A program made the translations under genes and the position numbers. Shown here piece after piece: positions 16,022 to 23,697 of a stretch of DNA of 37,213 bases (its first letter is position 1; every line of letters starts with the position of its first letter). The notes below the pieces were generated by a model that saw nothing but the letters and a program-made list of their open reading frames with translations, did not search any database and had not been told where the DNA came from. The DNA is from Weissella cibaria KACC 11862 (lineage in GTDB: Bacteria > Bacillota > Bacilli > Lactobacillales > Lactobacillaceae), in NCBI RefSeq assembly GCF_000193635.1, contig NZ_AEKT01000032.1:1-37213 (forward strand), written 5' to 3'.

Positions 16022-16258
16022 TTAAATTGCCTTGGCAACTTCCGCCAACAAATCAGGACGGAAGCCTTTGATTGGTTCAGCTGTATTTGAGAACACAACT
16101 GGCACGGCTTGGTAACCTTGATCCTTCAAGAAAGCCATGGCTGCTGGGTCTTCCTCAACATTCTTCTCAACATAACTGACTCCGTATTGAGATAGCGTCT
16201 TCTTCGTCATCATGCATTGAATACAGTTATTCTTCGTATATACAGTAACGTTTTGCAT
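16022..16258 (-). CDS. nrdH: Glutaredoxin-like protein NrdH
   Basis: A small thioredoxin-fold protein of 78 residues that supplies electrons to NrdE. It starts VTVYTKNNCIQCMMTKKTL, with the CxxC redox pair in the NrdH form, and ends with the GFRPDLL segment that binds thioredoxin reductase in the family. The frame opens at a GTG (16267), but AAAGGTG lies about six bases upstream of the ATG at 16258, which also gives the usual NrdH N-terminus, so I chose the ATG. It leads the nrdHEF operon, with 96 bases to nrdE. Confidence 0.95.
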   Translation of the reverse strand: MQNVTVYTKNNCIQCMMTKKTLSQYGVSYVEKNVEEDPAAMAFLKDQGYQAVPVVFSNTAEPIKGFRPDLLAEVAKAI

Positions 16259-16372
16259 ATCATTCACCTTTATCTTTCGCTTTTTTAATTCGTGACATTA
16301 GTTAATATCTGCTTTTGAGTATAGCGACGAACCTAACAGAATGCAAGGGACTGATATCGAACAAAAAAGGGC

Positions 16373-16400
16373 TTGACAACGGCATTTACCGCCGTATTAG
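16373..16400 (+). promoter_or_regulatory. Promoter with inverted repeat in the spacer, nrdI side
   Basis: A perfect TTGACA (16373-16378) is followed by a 16-base spacer and TATTAG (16395-16400). The spacer region holds the inverted repeat ACGGC-ATTTACC-GCCGT, and a further GCCGT occurs 16 bases later. This looks like an operator built into a promoter that points at nrdI, about 130 bases upstream of its start. No match to the NrdR box was clear. Confidence 0.5.
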
Positions 16401-16527
16401 GCTTCGCCGTGAATGTTACAAAAATATTATAAAATAACTTTCCGTTATGTGAAAAATTTGCAAAAACAGGTTGAATCAACTACTGTATAGGAATAGTATT
16501 AGAAAAAACATATATGAGGAATACATC

Positions 16528-16977
16528 ATGAAAGTTCGTCTTTTATATACGTCAATTTCCGGCAATACCCGGTCTTTCGTCAATCATCTCGTGACATACG
16601 CCACGGAACACGATGATTTGACGTTTGAAGCCGTCGAGATTTCTGACGCCAGTTTCGATCAAGATGAAACGGCACCATTTTTTGCATTTGTACCAACTTA
16701 CCTCGATGGTGGTAACGGCATCGATAACGGCGTAAAAGAAATTATGACCAATGCCTTGGCTGATCAAATTTCATATGGTGATAATCGCCAGCATTTATTA
16801 GGAATCGTCGGCTCTGGTAATAAAAATTTCAACGCCCAGTACATCTTAACTGCCCGTCGGTACGCCGTAGCCTTTCAAGCACCCGTGATTGCAAGTTACG
16901 AACTGCGCGGGACGCCACGCGATGTTGAGACAGTCTATGCTGCTATTTCACAACGCCTACTTGAGGCGGGCTACCAA
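16528..16977 (+). CDS. nrdI: Flavodoxin-like NrdI protein
   Basis: NrdI is the small flavoprotein that supplies oxidant for assembling the dimanganese-tyrosyl cofactor of NrdF. The sequence starts with the flavin phosphate loop LLYTSISGNTRSFV and contains PTYLDGGNGIDNG and GIVGSGNKNFNAQY, both typical of NrdI. About 150 residues. The frame opens at 16471, but the ATG at 16528 has GAGGA six to seven bases upstream and gives the normal NrdI start. It is divergent from nrdHEF rather than inside the operon, so it has its own promoter. Confidence 0.93.
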
Positions 16978-16990
16978 TAACGCGTATAAT
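16961..16990 (+). promoter_or_regulatory. Promoter of the unknown gene at 17029
   Basis: TTGAGG (16961-16966), 18 bases, then perfect TATAAT (16985-16990). The -35 lies in the last codons of nrdI. It would start a transcript about 32 bases before the next gene. Confidence 0.65.
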
Positions 16991-17028
16991 AATTACCATG
17001 TATTTTGACTAGAAAGGTCGTGTCAAAC

Positions 17029-17682
17029 ATGGCAACGCACGCAAAGTCGTCAAAAGTCTCCCTGACCAAGGAACGACGACAAGAAACTTGGCATAATTTA
17101 ACGTCAGAGCAGCAAGCAGTGTTGAAACAGCACATTCGTTATCAGCACACTTCGCTTTTTGTTGATCAAAATTTAATTGGGCACGGTAGCACCTGGCAGT
17201 TTGTCGCCTATAACTACAACGATAATTATGATGCGAATACTGGTCCACAACTCTATTGTGACTGCGGTCGACGCTTGAAGCACCAGTACGTCCTTCAAAA
17301 TCAAGACGGTACACTTATTAAACTTGGCATCACACATTTTGCGGATCACATTGGCATTCCTGAAGCCGTCATGCGCCAGTTGCAAACCAAAATCCACCAC
17401 TTGGATTTTGGTTTGGATGAGTTGCTCCAACGCATCCGGCGTCATGCTGGATTAAACAGTGAGATGCGCCAATGGTTCATTGATAACCACACTGCCTACC
17501 CAGATTTGCCGGTTGATGCCATTGATTTTGTGGCACATTCCCTGCCACTGGAAAAGGATGTCCAGGCTGAAATCGTCCGGCAGTATAAAAAAGCAACCTA
17601 TACGCCCAAGCCACGACAGCCACGACGCAAAAAGCCGAAGCTCAACAAAGCCGCCTGGCAAGAATTATTCCGTGACATCTAA
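17029..17682 (+). CDS. Unrecognised protein with a CxCG putative metal-binding motif
   Basis: A 217-residue protein that I do not recognise. It is highly charged and appears soluble, with no signal peptide or membrane segment. A central motif YCDCGRRLKHQYVL is followed by LGITHFADHIGIPE; the two cysteines and later histidines could bind a metal, but this is a guess. The last 35 residues are very basic (KPRQPRRKKPK), which suggests nucleic-acid binding. The ATG at 17029 is preferred over a TTG at 17005. It has its own good promoter and is followed 18 bases later by another unknown small gene. Confidence 0.75.
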   Translation: MATHAKSSKVSLTKERRQETWHNLTSEQQAVLKQHIRYQHTSLFVDQNLIGHGSTWQFVAYNYNDNYDANTGPQLYCDCGRRLKHQYVLQNQDGTLIKLGITHFADHIGIPEAVMRQLQTKIHHLDFGLDELLQRIRRHAGLNSEMRQWFIDNHTAYPDLPVDAIDFVAHSLPLEKDVQAEIVRQYKKATYTPKPRQPRRKKPKLNKAAWQELFRDI

Positions 17683-17700
17683 CAAATTCGGAGAAATTTT

Positions 17701-17961
17701 ATGACACGTTTAGTAAAACTTGCTGATGATGCCCTTGGCGAAGGCATCCTAATTGACGATGACCGACAGTTGGTCTCACAAATTTTAGTACCAAGCCGTT
17801 ATCAAACTGATCACATCACGGACGTGACCATTATGGCCACTCCCACAGAGGTTTACAGTCTACAAATGCAATTGATCGCAAATCAAAAGTATTGGATGTG
17901 GCCCGTCACAGGAGCCGTGCTAACCTTTCCTGACGCCGCAAAAAGCCATCAAGTTAACTAA
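17701..17961 (+). CDS. Unrecognised 86-residue protein
   Basis: A small soluble-looking protein (86 residues) without a motif I can name. It has GGAGA about eight bases before the ATG and follows the previous gene after 18 bases, so the two are probably co-transcribed. A strong terminator follows directly. Codon usage and the good ribosome binding site suggest a real gene. Confidence 0.7.
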   Translation: MTRLVKLADDALGEGILIDDDRQLVSQILVPSRYQTDHITDVTIMATPTEVYSLQMQLIANQKYWMWPVTGAVLTFPDAAKSHQVN

Positions 17962-17962
17962 A

Positions 17963-18001
17963 AAAAGCGCTTAGCGAACAATGTGTTCGTTAAGCGCTTT
18001 T
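17963..18001. terminator. Bidirectional terminator between small gene and apf-like gene
   Basis: AAAAGCGCTTAGCGAACA and TGTTCGTTAAGCGCTTTT form an 18-base-pair stem with one wobble and a short loop, flanked by A and T runs. It can end transcription from both sides. Confidence 0.9.
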
Positions 18002-18033
18002 GTGTTATCGATTAATTATTATCTGGTTAAATC

Positions 18034-18744
18034 TTACCACCAACCGTTAGCTGCACGGAAGGCAATGGCGTTGTCAACTGAACCGTAACGTGACGTTGCG
18101 TAGTTCAACATACCTGAAGTTTGCTCAGAAACTGATCCGTAACCCCATGATTGGTTAGTTTGACCCAATCCGTGGTATTGACCGTTTGAGGCATCAACGT
18201 TACCACCTGATTCAGGCATAACAATAGCCGTCCACATAGCGTCAGTTCCACCAGCGGCAATAAATTGGTCATACGTTGAACCTGAAGCAGCAGCCGTAGT
18301 CGTTGTCGTGGCAACTGGTGTTGTGGCAACAGGCGCTGTGTAAGCTGTCGTATCTTCAGCTGACGTTGCTGCAACAACTGGTTCTGCTGAAGCAACAACC
18401 GTAGCTGGTACTGACGTTGCAACTGGCTCTGCTGAAGCAACAACTGCTTCCGTTGCAACTGGCGCTTGTGACGCAACAACTGGTGCGACGTAAGCTTGCG
18501 TTGCATCATATGAAGCATTAGAAGCAACTGCATCGATTTCCAATTGCTCACCAACATAAATCAAGTTAGCGTTAGCAATGGCATTGTTTGCGACCAATGT
18601 ATCGATCGTTGTGCTGTGGTTTGCTGCAATTTGTGACAACGTGTCACCTGATTGTACCGTGTATGTGTCAGCTGATGCATCAGCAGTCAAAGCGAACGTA
18701 GCCATACCAGCAACAGCCAATGCAGTAATCATCTTCTTATTCAT
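18034..18744 (-). CDS. apf: LysM and transglycosylase-like surface protein (Apf type)
   Basis: A 236-residue secreted protein. Residues 1-25 are a signal peptide ending in ADASADT. A LysM domain follows (about 26-71: YTVQSGDTLSQIAANH), which binds peptidoglycan. A long linker rich in Ala, Val, Thr and Pro with repeated VATE/VASAEPV units spans about 75-155. The C-terminal 80 residues resemble the lytic-transglycosylase-like domain of aggregation-promoting factors, with a likely catalytic glutamate in MPESGGN and the terminal AIAFRAANGWW. AAGGAG precedes the ATG. Proteins of this type are abundant cell-wall proteins that affect shape, autolysis or aggregation in lactobacilli. Confidence 0.88.
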   Translation of the reverse strand: MNKKMITALAVAGMATFALTADASADTYTVQSGDTLSQIAANHSTTIDTLVANNAIANANLIYVGEQLEIDAVASNASYDATQAYVAPVVASQAPVATEAVVASAEPVATSVPATVVASAEPVVAATSAEDTTAYTAPVATTPVATTTTTAAASGSTYDQFIAAGGTDAMWTAIVMPESGGNVDASNGQYHGLGQTNQSWGYGSVSEQTSGMLNYATSRYGSVDNAIAFRAANGWW

Positions 18745-19216
18745 GGGGAATATTTCTCCTTCTTGGTTAAAACTCTATATCTATAAATGTACAAATGTGT
18801 TCGAACAGTCGCGGCCAAATTGCTCTGCGACTGTGACACGTGTACCTCTCAACAACAGATATTAGTTTACCAACCTGAGCGCGCGTACTGTTACAAATAA
18901 AAGTCGTTGCGTTACGTCTCTATCTCAAACGCCTGTTTTTAGGTCACTTTGATGCAACAGTGCACGAATTGTTAGTCGAAATCATTGTTCTAATCACTTT
19001 TCTACAAAAATGATTAACCAGTTAAAAAACTAGATAATTTATGTCCAAAGTGCGAATTTTACATGATTTTACCTTAACATTCGGTTTAATTGAACCTTTT
19101 GTGACGTTAATATTACAAAAGATAAGTTGCGTTTTATAGAATACCGTAACTTTTAGTTATCCCTTTTTCCTTGCAAATGCCCAAATATCAAGGTTTCTTT
19201 AAGTTCTGGATAAATA
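18745..19216. other. Long gene-free region upstream of the apf-like gene
   Basis: About 470 bases without a supported gene. Near the apf-like start there is a TGTTCGAACA palindrome (18798-18807) and, overlapping it, a hairpin with CAGTCGC and GCGACTG arms (18806-18833) that would lie in the 5' untranslated part of the mRNA. Further out the sequence is AT-rich, with scattered GTTACA/TTAACA words but no pair at the spacing expected for a WalR box. It may hold a long leader or a small RNA; I cannot show either. Confidence 0.4.
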
Positions 19217-19252
19217 AAAACGCAATGGCGCCATCCTTAGCCATTGCGTTTT
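19217..19252 (-). terminator. Terminator of the DUF1831 gene
   Basis: AAAACGCAATGG and CCATTGCGTTTT form a 12-base-pair perfect stem with a 12-base loop. It lies just beyond the stop codon of the gene on the minus strand, where TTTTTATTTA follows. Confidence 0.85.
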
Positions 19253-19256
19253 CTTG

Positions 19257-19598
19257 TTATTCAGCAAATAAAATTTCACGTTCAACCAGTTCATTCAAGT
19301 AGAAACGATAGAGTTCAATCATTTCAGCATTATCTTTGCGGTTGAAAATGTTCACCGTGGCTGCCCCGTTAGGATTAACCGTTTTAATTTTCACGCCTGA
19401 TAAATCTTTATCAACGACAACCTTAAGCTTAATAGCCTTTGCTAATCCCTTAGCTGGTTCGAGTGAACGTTGCATCACGTACGCCCCTGCATTATTAGTG
19501 ACAAATCCTGTATCACCAAGTGCGTATTTCTTTAATTGTGGGTTGAAGCGATATGTTACTGAATCGCCTACCACCTTAACTGTTGTTTCAAATGCCAT
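19257..19598 (-). CDS. DUF1831 family protein
   Basis: A 113-residue cytoplasmic protein that resembles the DUF1831 family of lactobacilli, for which a structure but no function is known. Recognisable elements are VTYRFNPQLKKYALGDTGFV near the N-terminus and LYRFYLNELVEREILF at the end. In other lactic acid bacteria I recall it near cysteine desulfurase genes, but none is here. It forms its own unit. Confidence 0.7.
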   Translation of the reverse strand: MAFETTVKVVGDSVTYRFNPQLKKYALGDTGFVTNNAGAYVMQRSLEPAKGLAKAIKLKVVVDKDLSGVKIKTVNPNGAATVNIFNRKDNAEMIELYRFYLNELVEREILFAE

Positions 19599-19664
19599 TG
19601 TGACATCTCCCTTTACTAGTAACTTTCCCGACCAATTAAGCAGTCGCTTATGTGAATAATTTTA

Positions 19665-20483
19665 CTAGTCTTCGGGCAACTTGGCTACCTCATCTTCATC
19701 TTCAGCCGGCTGGCCATCTGGGTAGTGCCAATCATGATCGTCCTCTTCGTGATGGTGATCATGATCGTGTTCATCGTGATGGTGGTGATCATGTTCATCC
19801 TCACCATACATCATTGAAGCTGGCCATTCTGGCTCATCATCCACATCAAGTAAGTCATTGGCATCAAGCCAAAGCTTCGCAGCTTGCATTTCAGGTTGTG
19901 ACATCGTGTGTGACGTCTTAATCGCAAATGTCGACAATAGTGTGCCACCCTTGCGCAAATCTTCCGTCAGCATATCGAAATTGGTCTCTGAGATAATCGG
20001 ATCAAACTCACCAAATGATGCAAAGACGCGCGTATCCGTCAAATCTTGAATCTCTTCCAATCGTTCAACAGACATCGCGTGGAAGAGCAACGCCGTCTTC
20101 CATGGGGTATCTTCACGGGCCATCATCGCGTGAGCGCCGATATTTGCCCCGTTTGAGAAGCCCATCATAATCATTGCTTCTTCATGAAGCTCATAACGCT
20201 TAGCCAGTTCATGAACCGCGTCAACTAACCAATCTGTTTCTGCGTGCAACGATTCAAGATTAAACTCTCCCTCCTCATAACGCTCAAAATAACGATTCAT
20301 GCCATTTTCACTAACGCGGCCACGAATTGAAATCTTAGGGTTTTCGGGTGCCAAGAATTCAGCAATTTCAAGCAAGTCAGTTTCATCACCACCAGTTCCA
20401 TGTAGTAACAAAATTGGCGCTAAATCAGGATCTCCTGACACATAGGCATGCCGAATGGTGTTTTTATACTTTTTCTTAGCCAT
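19665..20483 (-). CDS. Alpha/beta hydrolase (MhqD-like) with His-rich C-terminal tail
   Basis: A 272-residue carboxylesterase/phospholipase-like hydrolase. The catalytic triad can be placed at Ser110 (GFSNGA), Asp161 (GEFDP) and His192 (TSHTMSQ), with the oxyanion-hole motif LLLHGTGGDE at about residue 26. The family core normally ends around residue 210. Here a further 60 acidic residues follow, with 12 histidines among residues 228-253, a likely metal-binding tail. The neighbouring gene upstream is a ring-cleaving dioxygenase, the same partner as in B. subtilis mhqNOD, which detoxifies quinones. A hairpin after the dioxygenase gene means the two may be separately transcribed. Confidence 0.85.
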   Translation of the reverse strand: MAKKKYKNTIRHAYVSGDPDLAPILLLHGTGGDETDLLEIAEFLAPENPKISIRGRVSENGMNRYFERYEEGEFNLESLHAETDWLVDAVHELAKRYELHEEAMIMMGFSNGANIGAHAMMAREDTPWKTALLFHAMSVERLEEIQDLTDTRVFASFGEFDPIISETNFDMLTEDLRKGGTLLSTFAIKTSHTMSQPEMQAAKLWLDANDLLDVDDEPEWPASMMYGEDEHDHHHHDEHDHDHHHEEDDHDWHYPDGQPAEDEDEVAKLPED

Positions 20484-20592
20484 TATTTTTTCTCCGTTCG
20501 AGTAAGTGTCTCTATTATATCTACTTTAACTAACTTTTAACAAGTAAAAGGCGACCTATTTTTCGTACTTTTAGTGTACCCAATTTGCAAAA

Positions 20593-20631
20593 AAGAAGCA
20601 GGAACCAAGTTTTAGCTTGCTTCCTGCTTCA
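20593..20631 (-). terminator. Terminator of the ring-cleaving dioxygenase gene
   Basis: GAAGCAGGAA and TTCCTGCTTC arms with further pairing (CAAG/CTTG) form a long stem. On the minus strand TTTTTTG follows. Confidence 0.88.
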
Positions 20632-20640
20632 AAATAATCA

Positions 20641-21654
20641 TTAGTTTTCTGCGTTATCAGAAACGTTCTTCTTGAACACCTCTGGTGAAGGCAAATCATC
20701 GTTTGATGAGTTGAATGGAATCAATCCAGCTTCAATTTCATCACGCATGTTTTCCAAGAATGGTGGCAACTCCAAGTGGTGACCAGCCTCTTCGTACGTC
20801 TCGTCTTGCAAGAATCCTGGTCCGTTCGTAGCGATTTCGAACAAGATTCCTGGCGTTGGACGGAAGTACTCTGACTTGAAGTAGAAACGATCCACGAATC
20901 CAGAGTCTTGGAAGCCCAATTGACGCAAACGGTTGATCCAGAAGTTCAAAGCCGTTTCATCATCAACTGCCAAGGCAAAGTGGTGCGCATTTCCATAACC
21001 TTGCAAACCACGTGGCAACAAACGTACCAAACGCGTGTGTACTTGACCACCGAATCCGGCATTGTCAAACTCGTACAAAACATCGTCGCCGTCGCGGGCA
21101 ACTTCCTTAGCGCCCAAAACAGACGTCAAAACCATGTGCATAGCGTTTTCATTGTTAATCGTCAACAATTGTGCACCCAAACCAAGTACAGCGTGTTGTG
21201 GATCAACTGATGAATATTGCCATGGCGTACCTTCAGCCCAAGTACCCGTGTTCTTTTCGTTTGACTCCAAAGCGTACAATTGTCCGTCGAAGTCCTCAAA
21301 GTCCAAGTACTTTACACCAAACTCTTCGTGAGTTTCTGCGTCGTGCTTAACACCGAATTCATCAAAACGCTTAATCCAGTAATCAAATGAAGCGTCTGAA
21401 GGAATACGGAACGCCGTACGCGTAATTTCATCCGTACCGTGGATGGCCTTATTGATACCTGGGAAGTCGAAGAACGTCAAAACCGTTCCAGCTGATCCCA
21501 TATCATCAGTAAAGTACAAGTGGTACGTACGTACGTCATCTTGGTTAACGGTCTTCTTGATCAAGTGAAGACCCAAAACCCCTGAAAAGAAATCAAAAAT
21601 CTTTGGTGAATCTGACGTAATCGTCGTCAAGTGGTGAATTCCACGGATAGTCAT
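20641..21654 (-). CDS. Ring-cleaving dioxygenase (MhqO-like), VOC superfamily
   Basis: A 337-residue protein with two tandem VOC modules. Candidate metal ligands are a histidine in IRGIHHLTTI at the start, another in GNAHHFALAV (about residue 220), and a glutamate in PGILFEIAT (about 270). This matches the MhqO/MhqA extradiol dioxygenase group, linked to resistance to hydroquinones and catechols. The length is usual. Codon choice looks strongly biased towards a few codons (frequent TTG, AAG, GTA, CGT), which suggests high expression at some time. The hydrolase downstream is the expected partner. Confidence 0.9.
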   Translation of the reverse strand: MTIRGIHHLTTITSDSPKIFDFFSGVLGLHLIKKTVNQDDVRTYHLYFTDDMGSAGTVLTFFDFPGINKAIHGTDEITRTAFRIPSDASFDYWIKRFDEFGVKHDAETHEEFGVKYLDFEDFDGQLYALESNEKNTGTWAEGTPWQYSSVDPQHAVLGLGAQLLTINNENAMHMVLTSVLGAKEVARDGDDVLYEFDNAGFGGQVHTRLVRLLPRGLQGYGNAHHFALAVDDETALNFWINRLRQLGFQDSGFVDRFYFKSEYFRPTPGILFEIATNGPGFLQDETYEEAGHHLELPPFLENMRDEIEAGLIPFNSSNDDLPSPEVFKKNVSDNAEN

Positions 21655-21830
21655 ATTCGGATGCTCCTTCGTTTCATGTAATTCTCTTAATGAATGATAT
21701 TAGAATAACAGAACTATTTTTGAAATGGAAATAAAAAGGTGTACTTTTTGTAAGTTAATGTGCTTAACAACTATTATAACCCGTTATGACACAACCTGTA
21801 TGGTCGCAGGATTGTCATCATCCGAAAAAA

Positions 21831-21858
21831 GCAACGTTGCATCATCGTGCAACGTTGC
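21831..21858 (-). terminator. Terminator of the MTA/SAH nucleosidase gene
   Basis: GCAACGTTGCA and TGCAACGTTGC pair perfectly over 11 bases with a six-base loop; on the minus strand TTTTTT follows. It ends the string of genes that starts at 24066. Confidence 0.9.
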
Positions 21859-21871
21859 TCTTTAGCCATTG

Positions 21872-22564
21872 TTATTGCTTGTTGAAGAAATCTATCAACA
21901 CTTGTGCTGATTGCTTACCAGCATCGACGATAAATTCGTCAAACGTTGGGCCAGCCTCACCATTTGCATTATCTGAGATAGCGCGAACAACTGCAAATGG
22001 TACATCGAAGTAATGTGCCACTTGGGCAATTGACGCACCTTCCATCTCAGCAGATTGTGCATCAGCAAAGTTTGCCAAAATTGTTTGCTTTTGCTCTTCG
22101 CCAGAGATAAATGAATCACTCGTCACAATCAAGCCACGAACCAAACGGGCATCTGTCACATCACCGTACACAGCTGCCAAGCCTGCTGATAAGTCTGCAT
22201 CCGTCACGAAGCGTGCTGGTTGTTGTGGTACTTGCCCGTAAACATACCCAAATGCACGGGCATCTGCGTCGGCGTAGGCCAATTCTGATGCGACCACAAC
22301 ATCCCCGATGCGTAAGTCAGCCCCCAATGCGCCAGCTGATCCAGAATTAATCACGGCATCAACCGCAAAGTTTGTGATTAACAAAGTTGTCGTCAATGCT
22401 GACGCGACCTTCCCAATTCCTGACTCAACCACAACAACATCAACGTTGCCAATCTTACCATGGTGAAAAAGTTTGCCGGCAATTGTCGTCTGCTTTTCGT
22501 CCGTCATTGCTGCTACCAAGGCTGCTTTTTCTTCAGCCATGGCATTAATAATTCCATAACGCAT
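21872..22564 (-). CDS. mtnN: 5'-methylthioadenosine/S-adenosylhomocysteine nucleosidase
   Basis: A 230-residue nucleosidase that cleaves adenine from MTA and SAH, part of methionine salvage and of the route to autoinducer-2. The N-terminal GIINAMAEEKAALV contains the catalytic glutamate, NSGSAGAL the phosphate/ribose loop, and AISDNANGEAG the catalytic aspartate near the C-terminus. The length is normal. It is the last gene of a string with a Nudix hydrolase and a cold-shock protein, with 33 bases to the gene before it. Confidence 0.95.
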   Translation of the reverse strand: MRYGIINAMAEEKAALVAAMTDEKQTTIAGKLFHHGKIGNVDVVVVESGIGKVASALTTTLLITNFAVDAVINSGSAGALGADLRIGDVVVASELAYADADARAFGYVYGQVPQQPARFVTDADLSAGLAAVYGDVTDARLVRGLIVTSDSFISGEEQKQTILANFADAQSAEMEGASIAQVAHYFDVPFAVVRAISDNANGEAGPTFDEFIVDAGKQSAQVLIDFFNKQ

Positions 22565-22597
22565 ATTTGTTAAACTCTCACTTTCAAAATCACTCTA

Positions 22598-22888
22598 CTA
22601 CAACAAAAATAATATTAAATAAGTCACAATGATTAACACCACTAACACAATAATCGCGAGATTAAGTCGATGCTTTAACCGGGCAGATTTCCCAACCGGC
22701 GTCAATTCATGCGTTATCGGGTCGAGTTCATAACGGCCCTTACCCGATAACCGATACTCTCGCCGCGTTAAATGATCGTTTACTTGCTCAGGTTGCGACT
22801 GTAACGGTACGCTCCCTAGCCCATCGTCATTGCCATCGGTCGTATAATCAGCTGGACCTTGAGGGGTCTTTTCCTTCCGCCAAAACAT
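22598..22888 (-). CDS. Small tail-anchored membrane protein of unknown function
   Basis: A 96-residue protein from MFWRKEKTP onward. The first 70 residues are hydrophilic, and the last 23 are a single hydrophobic segment (LNLAIIVLVVLIIVTYLILF), so it is likely tail-anchored with the bulk in the cytoplasm. The frame opens at 22996, but the extra part overlaps the Nudix gene. The ATG at 22888 lies one base after the Nudix stop codon, with GGCAGG overlapping that stop region. It is translationally coupled to the Nudix gene. No family was recognised. Confidence 0.75.
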   Translation of the reverse strand: MFWRKEKTPQGPADYTTDGNDDGLGSVPLQSQPEQVNDHLTRREYRLSGKGRYELDPITHELTPVGKSARLKHRLNLAIIVLVVLIIVTYLILFLL

Positions 22889-22889
22889 A

Positions 22890-23459
22890 TTACTTACCTG
22901 CCAAACGAAGCGTCTTCCAGTACAAATAAGCCATTGCGGTCTTACCGTCATCAAGTTCGCCTGCTTCAAACAAACGTGTTGCCTCAGCAAAGTCAACAGT
23001 CACTAAATCGATTTGCTCATCGTCATCTTGTGGCAGTTCGGTTCCGACTGGCACCAAATCAGTCGCTAAATACAGCGTCATGAATTCATCCGCGAACCCA
23101 ATCGACGTATAAAAACCGGCGATTTTTTCGACGTGGCCCGCTTGTAACCGCGTTTCTTCATTTAACTCACGATTAACCGTATCTAACGGATCCGTATCAC
23201 GGTCATCCATTTTACCGGCTGGTATCTCCAGTGTCACTTTTTTGACAGGCGCACGCCATTGACGTTCCAGAATCATTTCATCATCGGCGGTCAAAGCTAA
23301 TACACCAATTGCGTCGGCATGATAAACAACATCACGCTTAGCTTGGCGACCGTCTGGCAAAACAACCGTCTGCTCGGTTACCCGAACGATATGACCGTCA
23401 TATTGTTCCTCTTCAGAAATAACGCGCTCACGAAACTTATCGTCATATTGTGATGCCAT
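22890..23459 (-). CDS. Nudix hydrolase, ADP-ribose pyrophosphatase type
   Basis: A 189-residue Nudix protein resembling ADP-ribose pyrophosphatase (NudF/YqkG), which cleaves ADP-ribose to AMP and ribose 5-phosphate. The Nudix box is at about residues 81-105: GKMDDRD...NRELNEETRL. It keeps the metal-binding RELNEE core but differs from the textbook box by one extra residue before RE and an aspartate in place of the first glutamate. The N-terminal VVYHADAIGVLALT and the ERQWR element are typical of this group. The start lies one base after the cold-shock gene stop codon, so the two are coupled. Confidence 0.88.
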   Translation of the reverse strand: MASQYDDKFRERVISEEEQYDGHIVRVTEQTVVLPDGRQAKRDVVYHADAIGVLALTADDEMILERQWRAPVKKVTLEIPAGKMDDRDTDPLDTVNRELNEETRLQAGHVEKIAGFYTSIGFADEFMTLYLATDLVPVGTELPQDDDEQIDLVTVDFAEATRLFEAGELDDGKTAMAYLYWKTLRLAGK

Positions 23460-23460
23460 G

Positions 23461-23682
23461 TTATGCCTCCCCAGTCACTTTAACCTCAACAGCCGCTGCT
23501 TGTGGACCACGAACGCCCTGTACGACAACTAGCTTGACCGGTTCACCAACTTCTAAATCACGAACACGAGGTGTCTCGATTGCTGAAAAGTGGACGAAGA
23601 CATCCTCTTCACCCTTCAATTCAATAAAACCAAAGCCATTATCAGCATTCCAGGTCTTAACGTAACCTTCAATTTTTTCCAT
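23461..23682 (-). CDS. Cold-shock-domain protein
   Basis: A 73-residue single-domain cold-shock protein that binds single-stranded RNA or DNA. The RNP1-like segment NGFGFIEL and RNP2-like VFVHFSAI are present. The N-terminus (MEKIEGYVKTWNADNG) and the C-terminal half (VVVQGVRGPQAAAVEV) diverge from the common CspA/CspB consensus. Instead of standing alone with a long leader as typical cold-shock genes do, it is followed within one base by a Nudix gene and preceded by a membrane protein gene 15 bases away. Confidence 0.9.
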   Translation of the reverse strand: MEKIEGYVKTWNADNGFGFIELKGEEDVFVHFSAIETPRVRDLEVGEPVKLVVVQGVRGPQAAAVEVKVTGEA

Positions 23683-23697
23683 AATTATTATCTCTTT

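Noticed and set aside
16268-16527. NrdR boxes between nrdH and nrdI
   Set aside because: Sequences such as ACTACTGTATAGGAATAGT are AT-rich and partly symmetric, but do not match the paired 16-base NrdR consensus well enough.
18880-19130. WalR boxes upstream of the apf-like gene
   Set aside because: Several TGTAA/TGTTA words occur, but no pair has the required five-base spacing.
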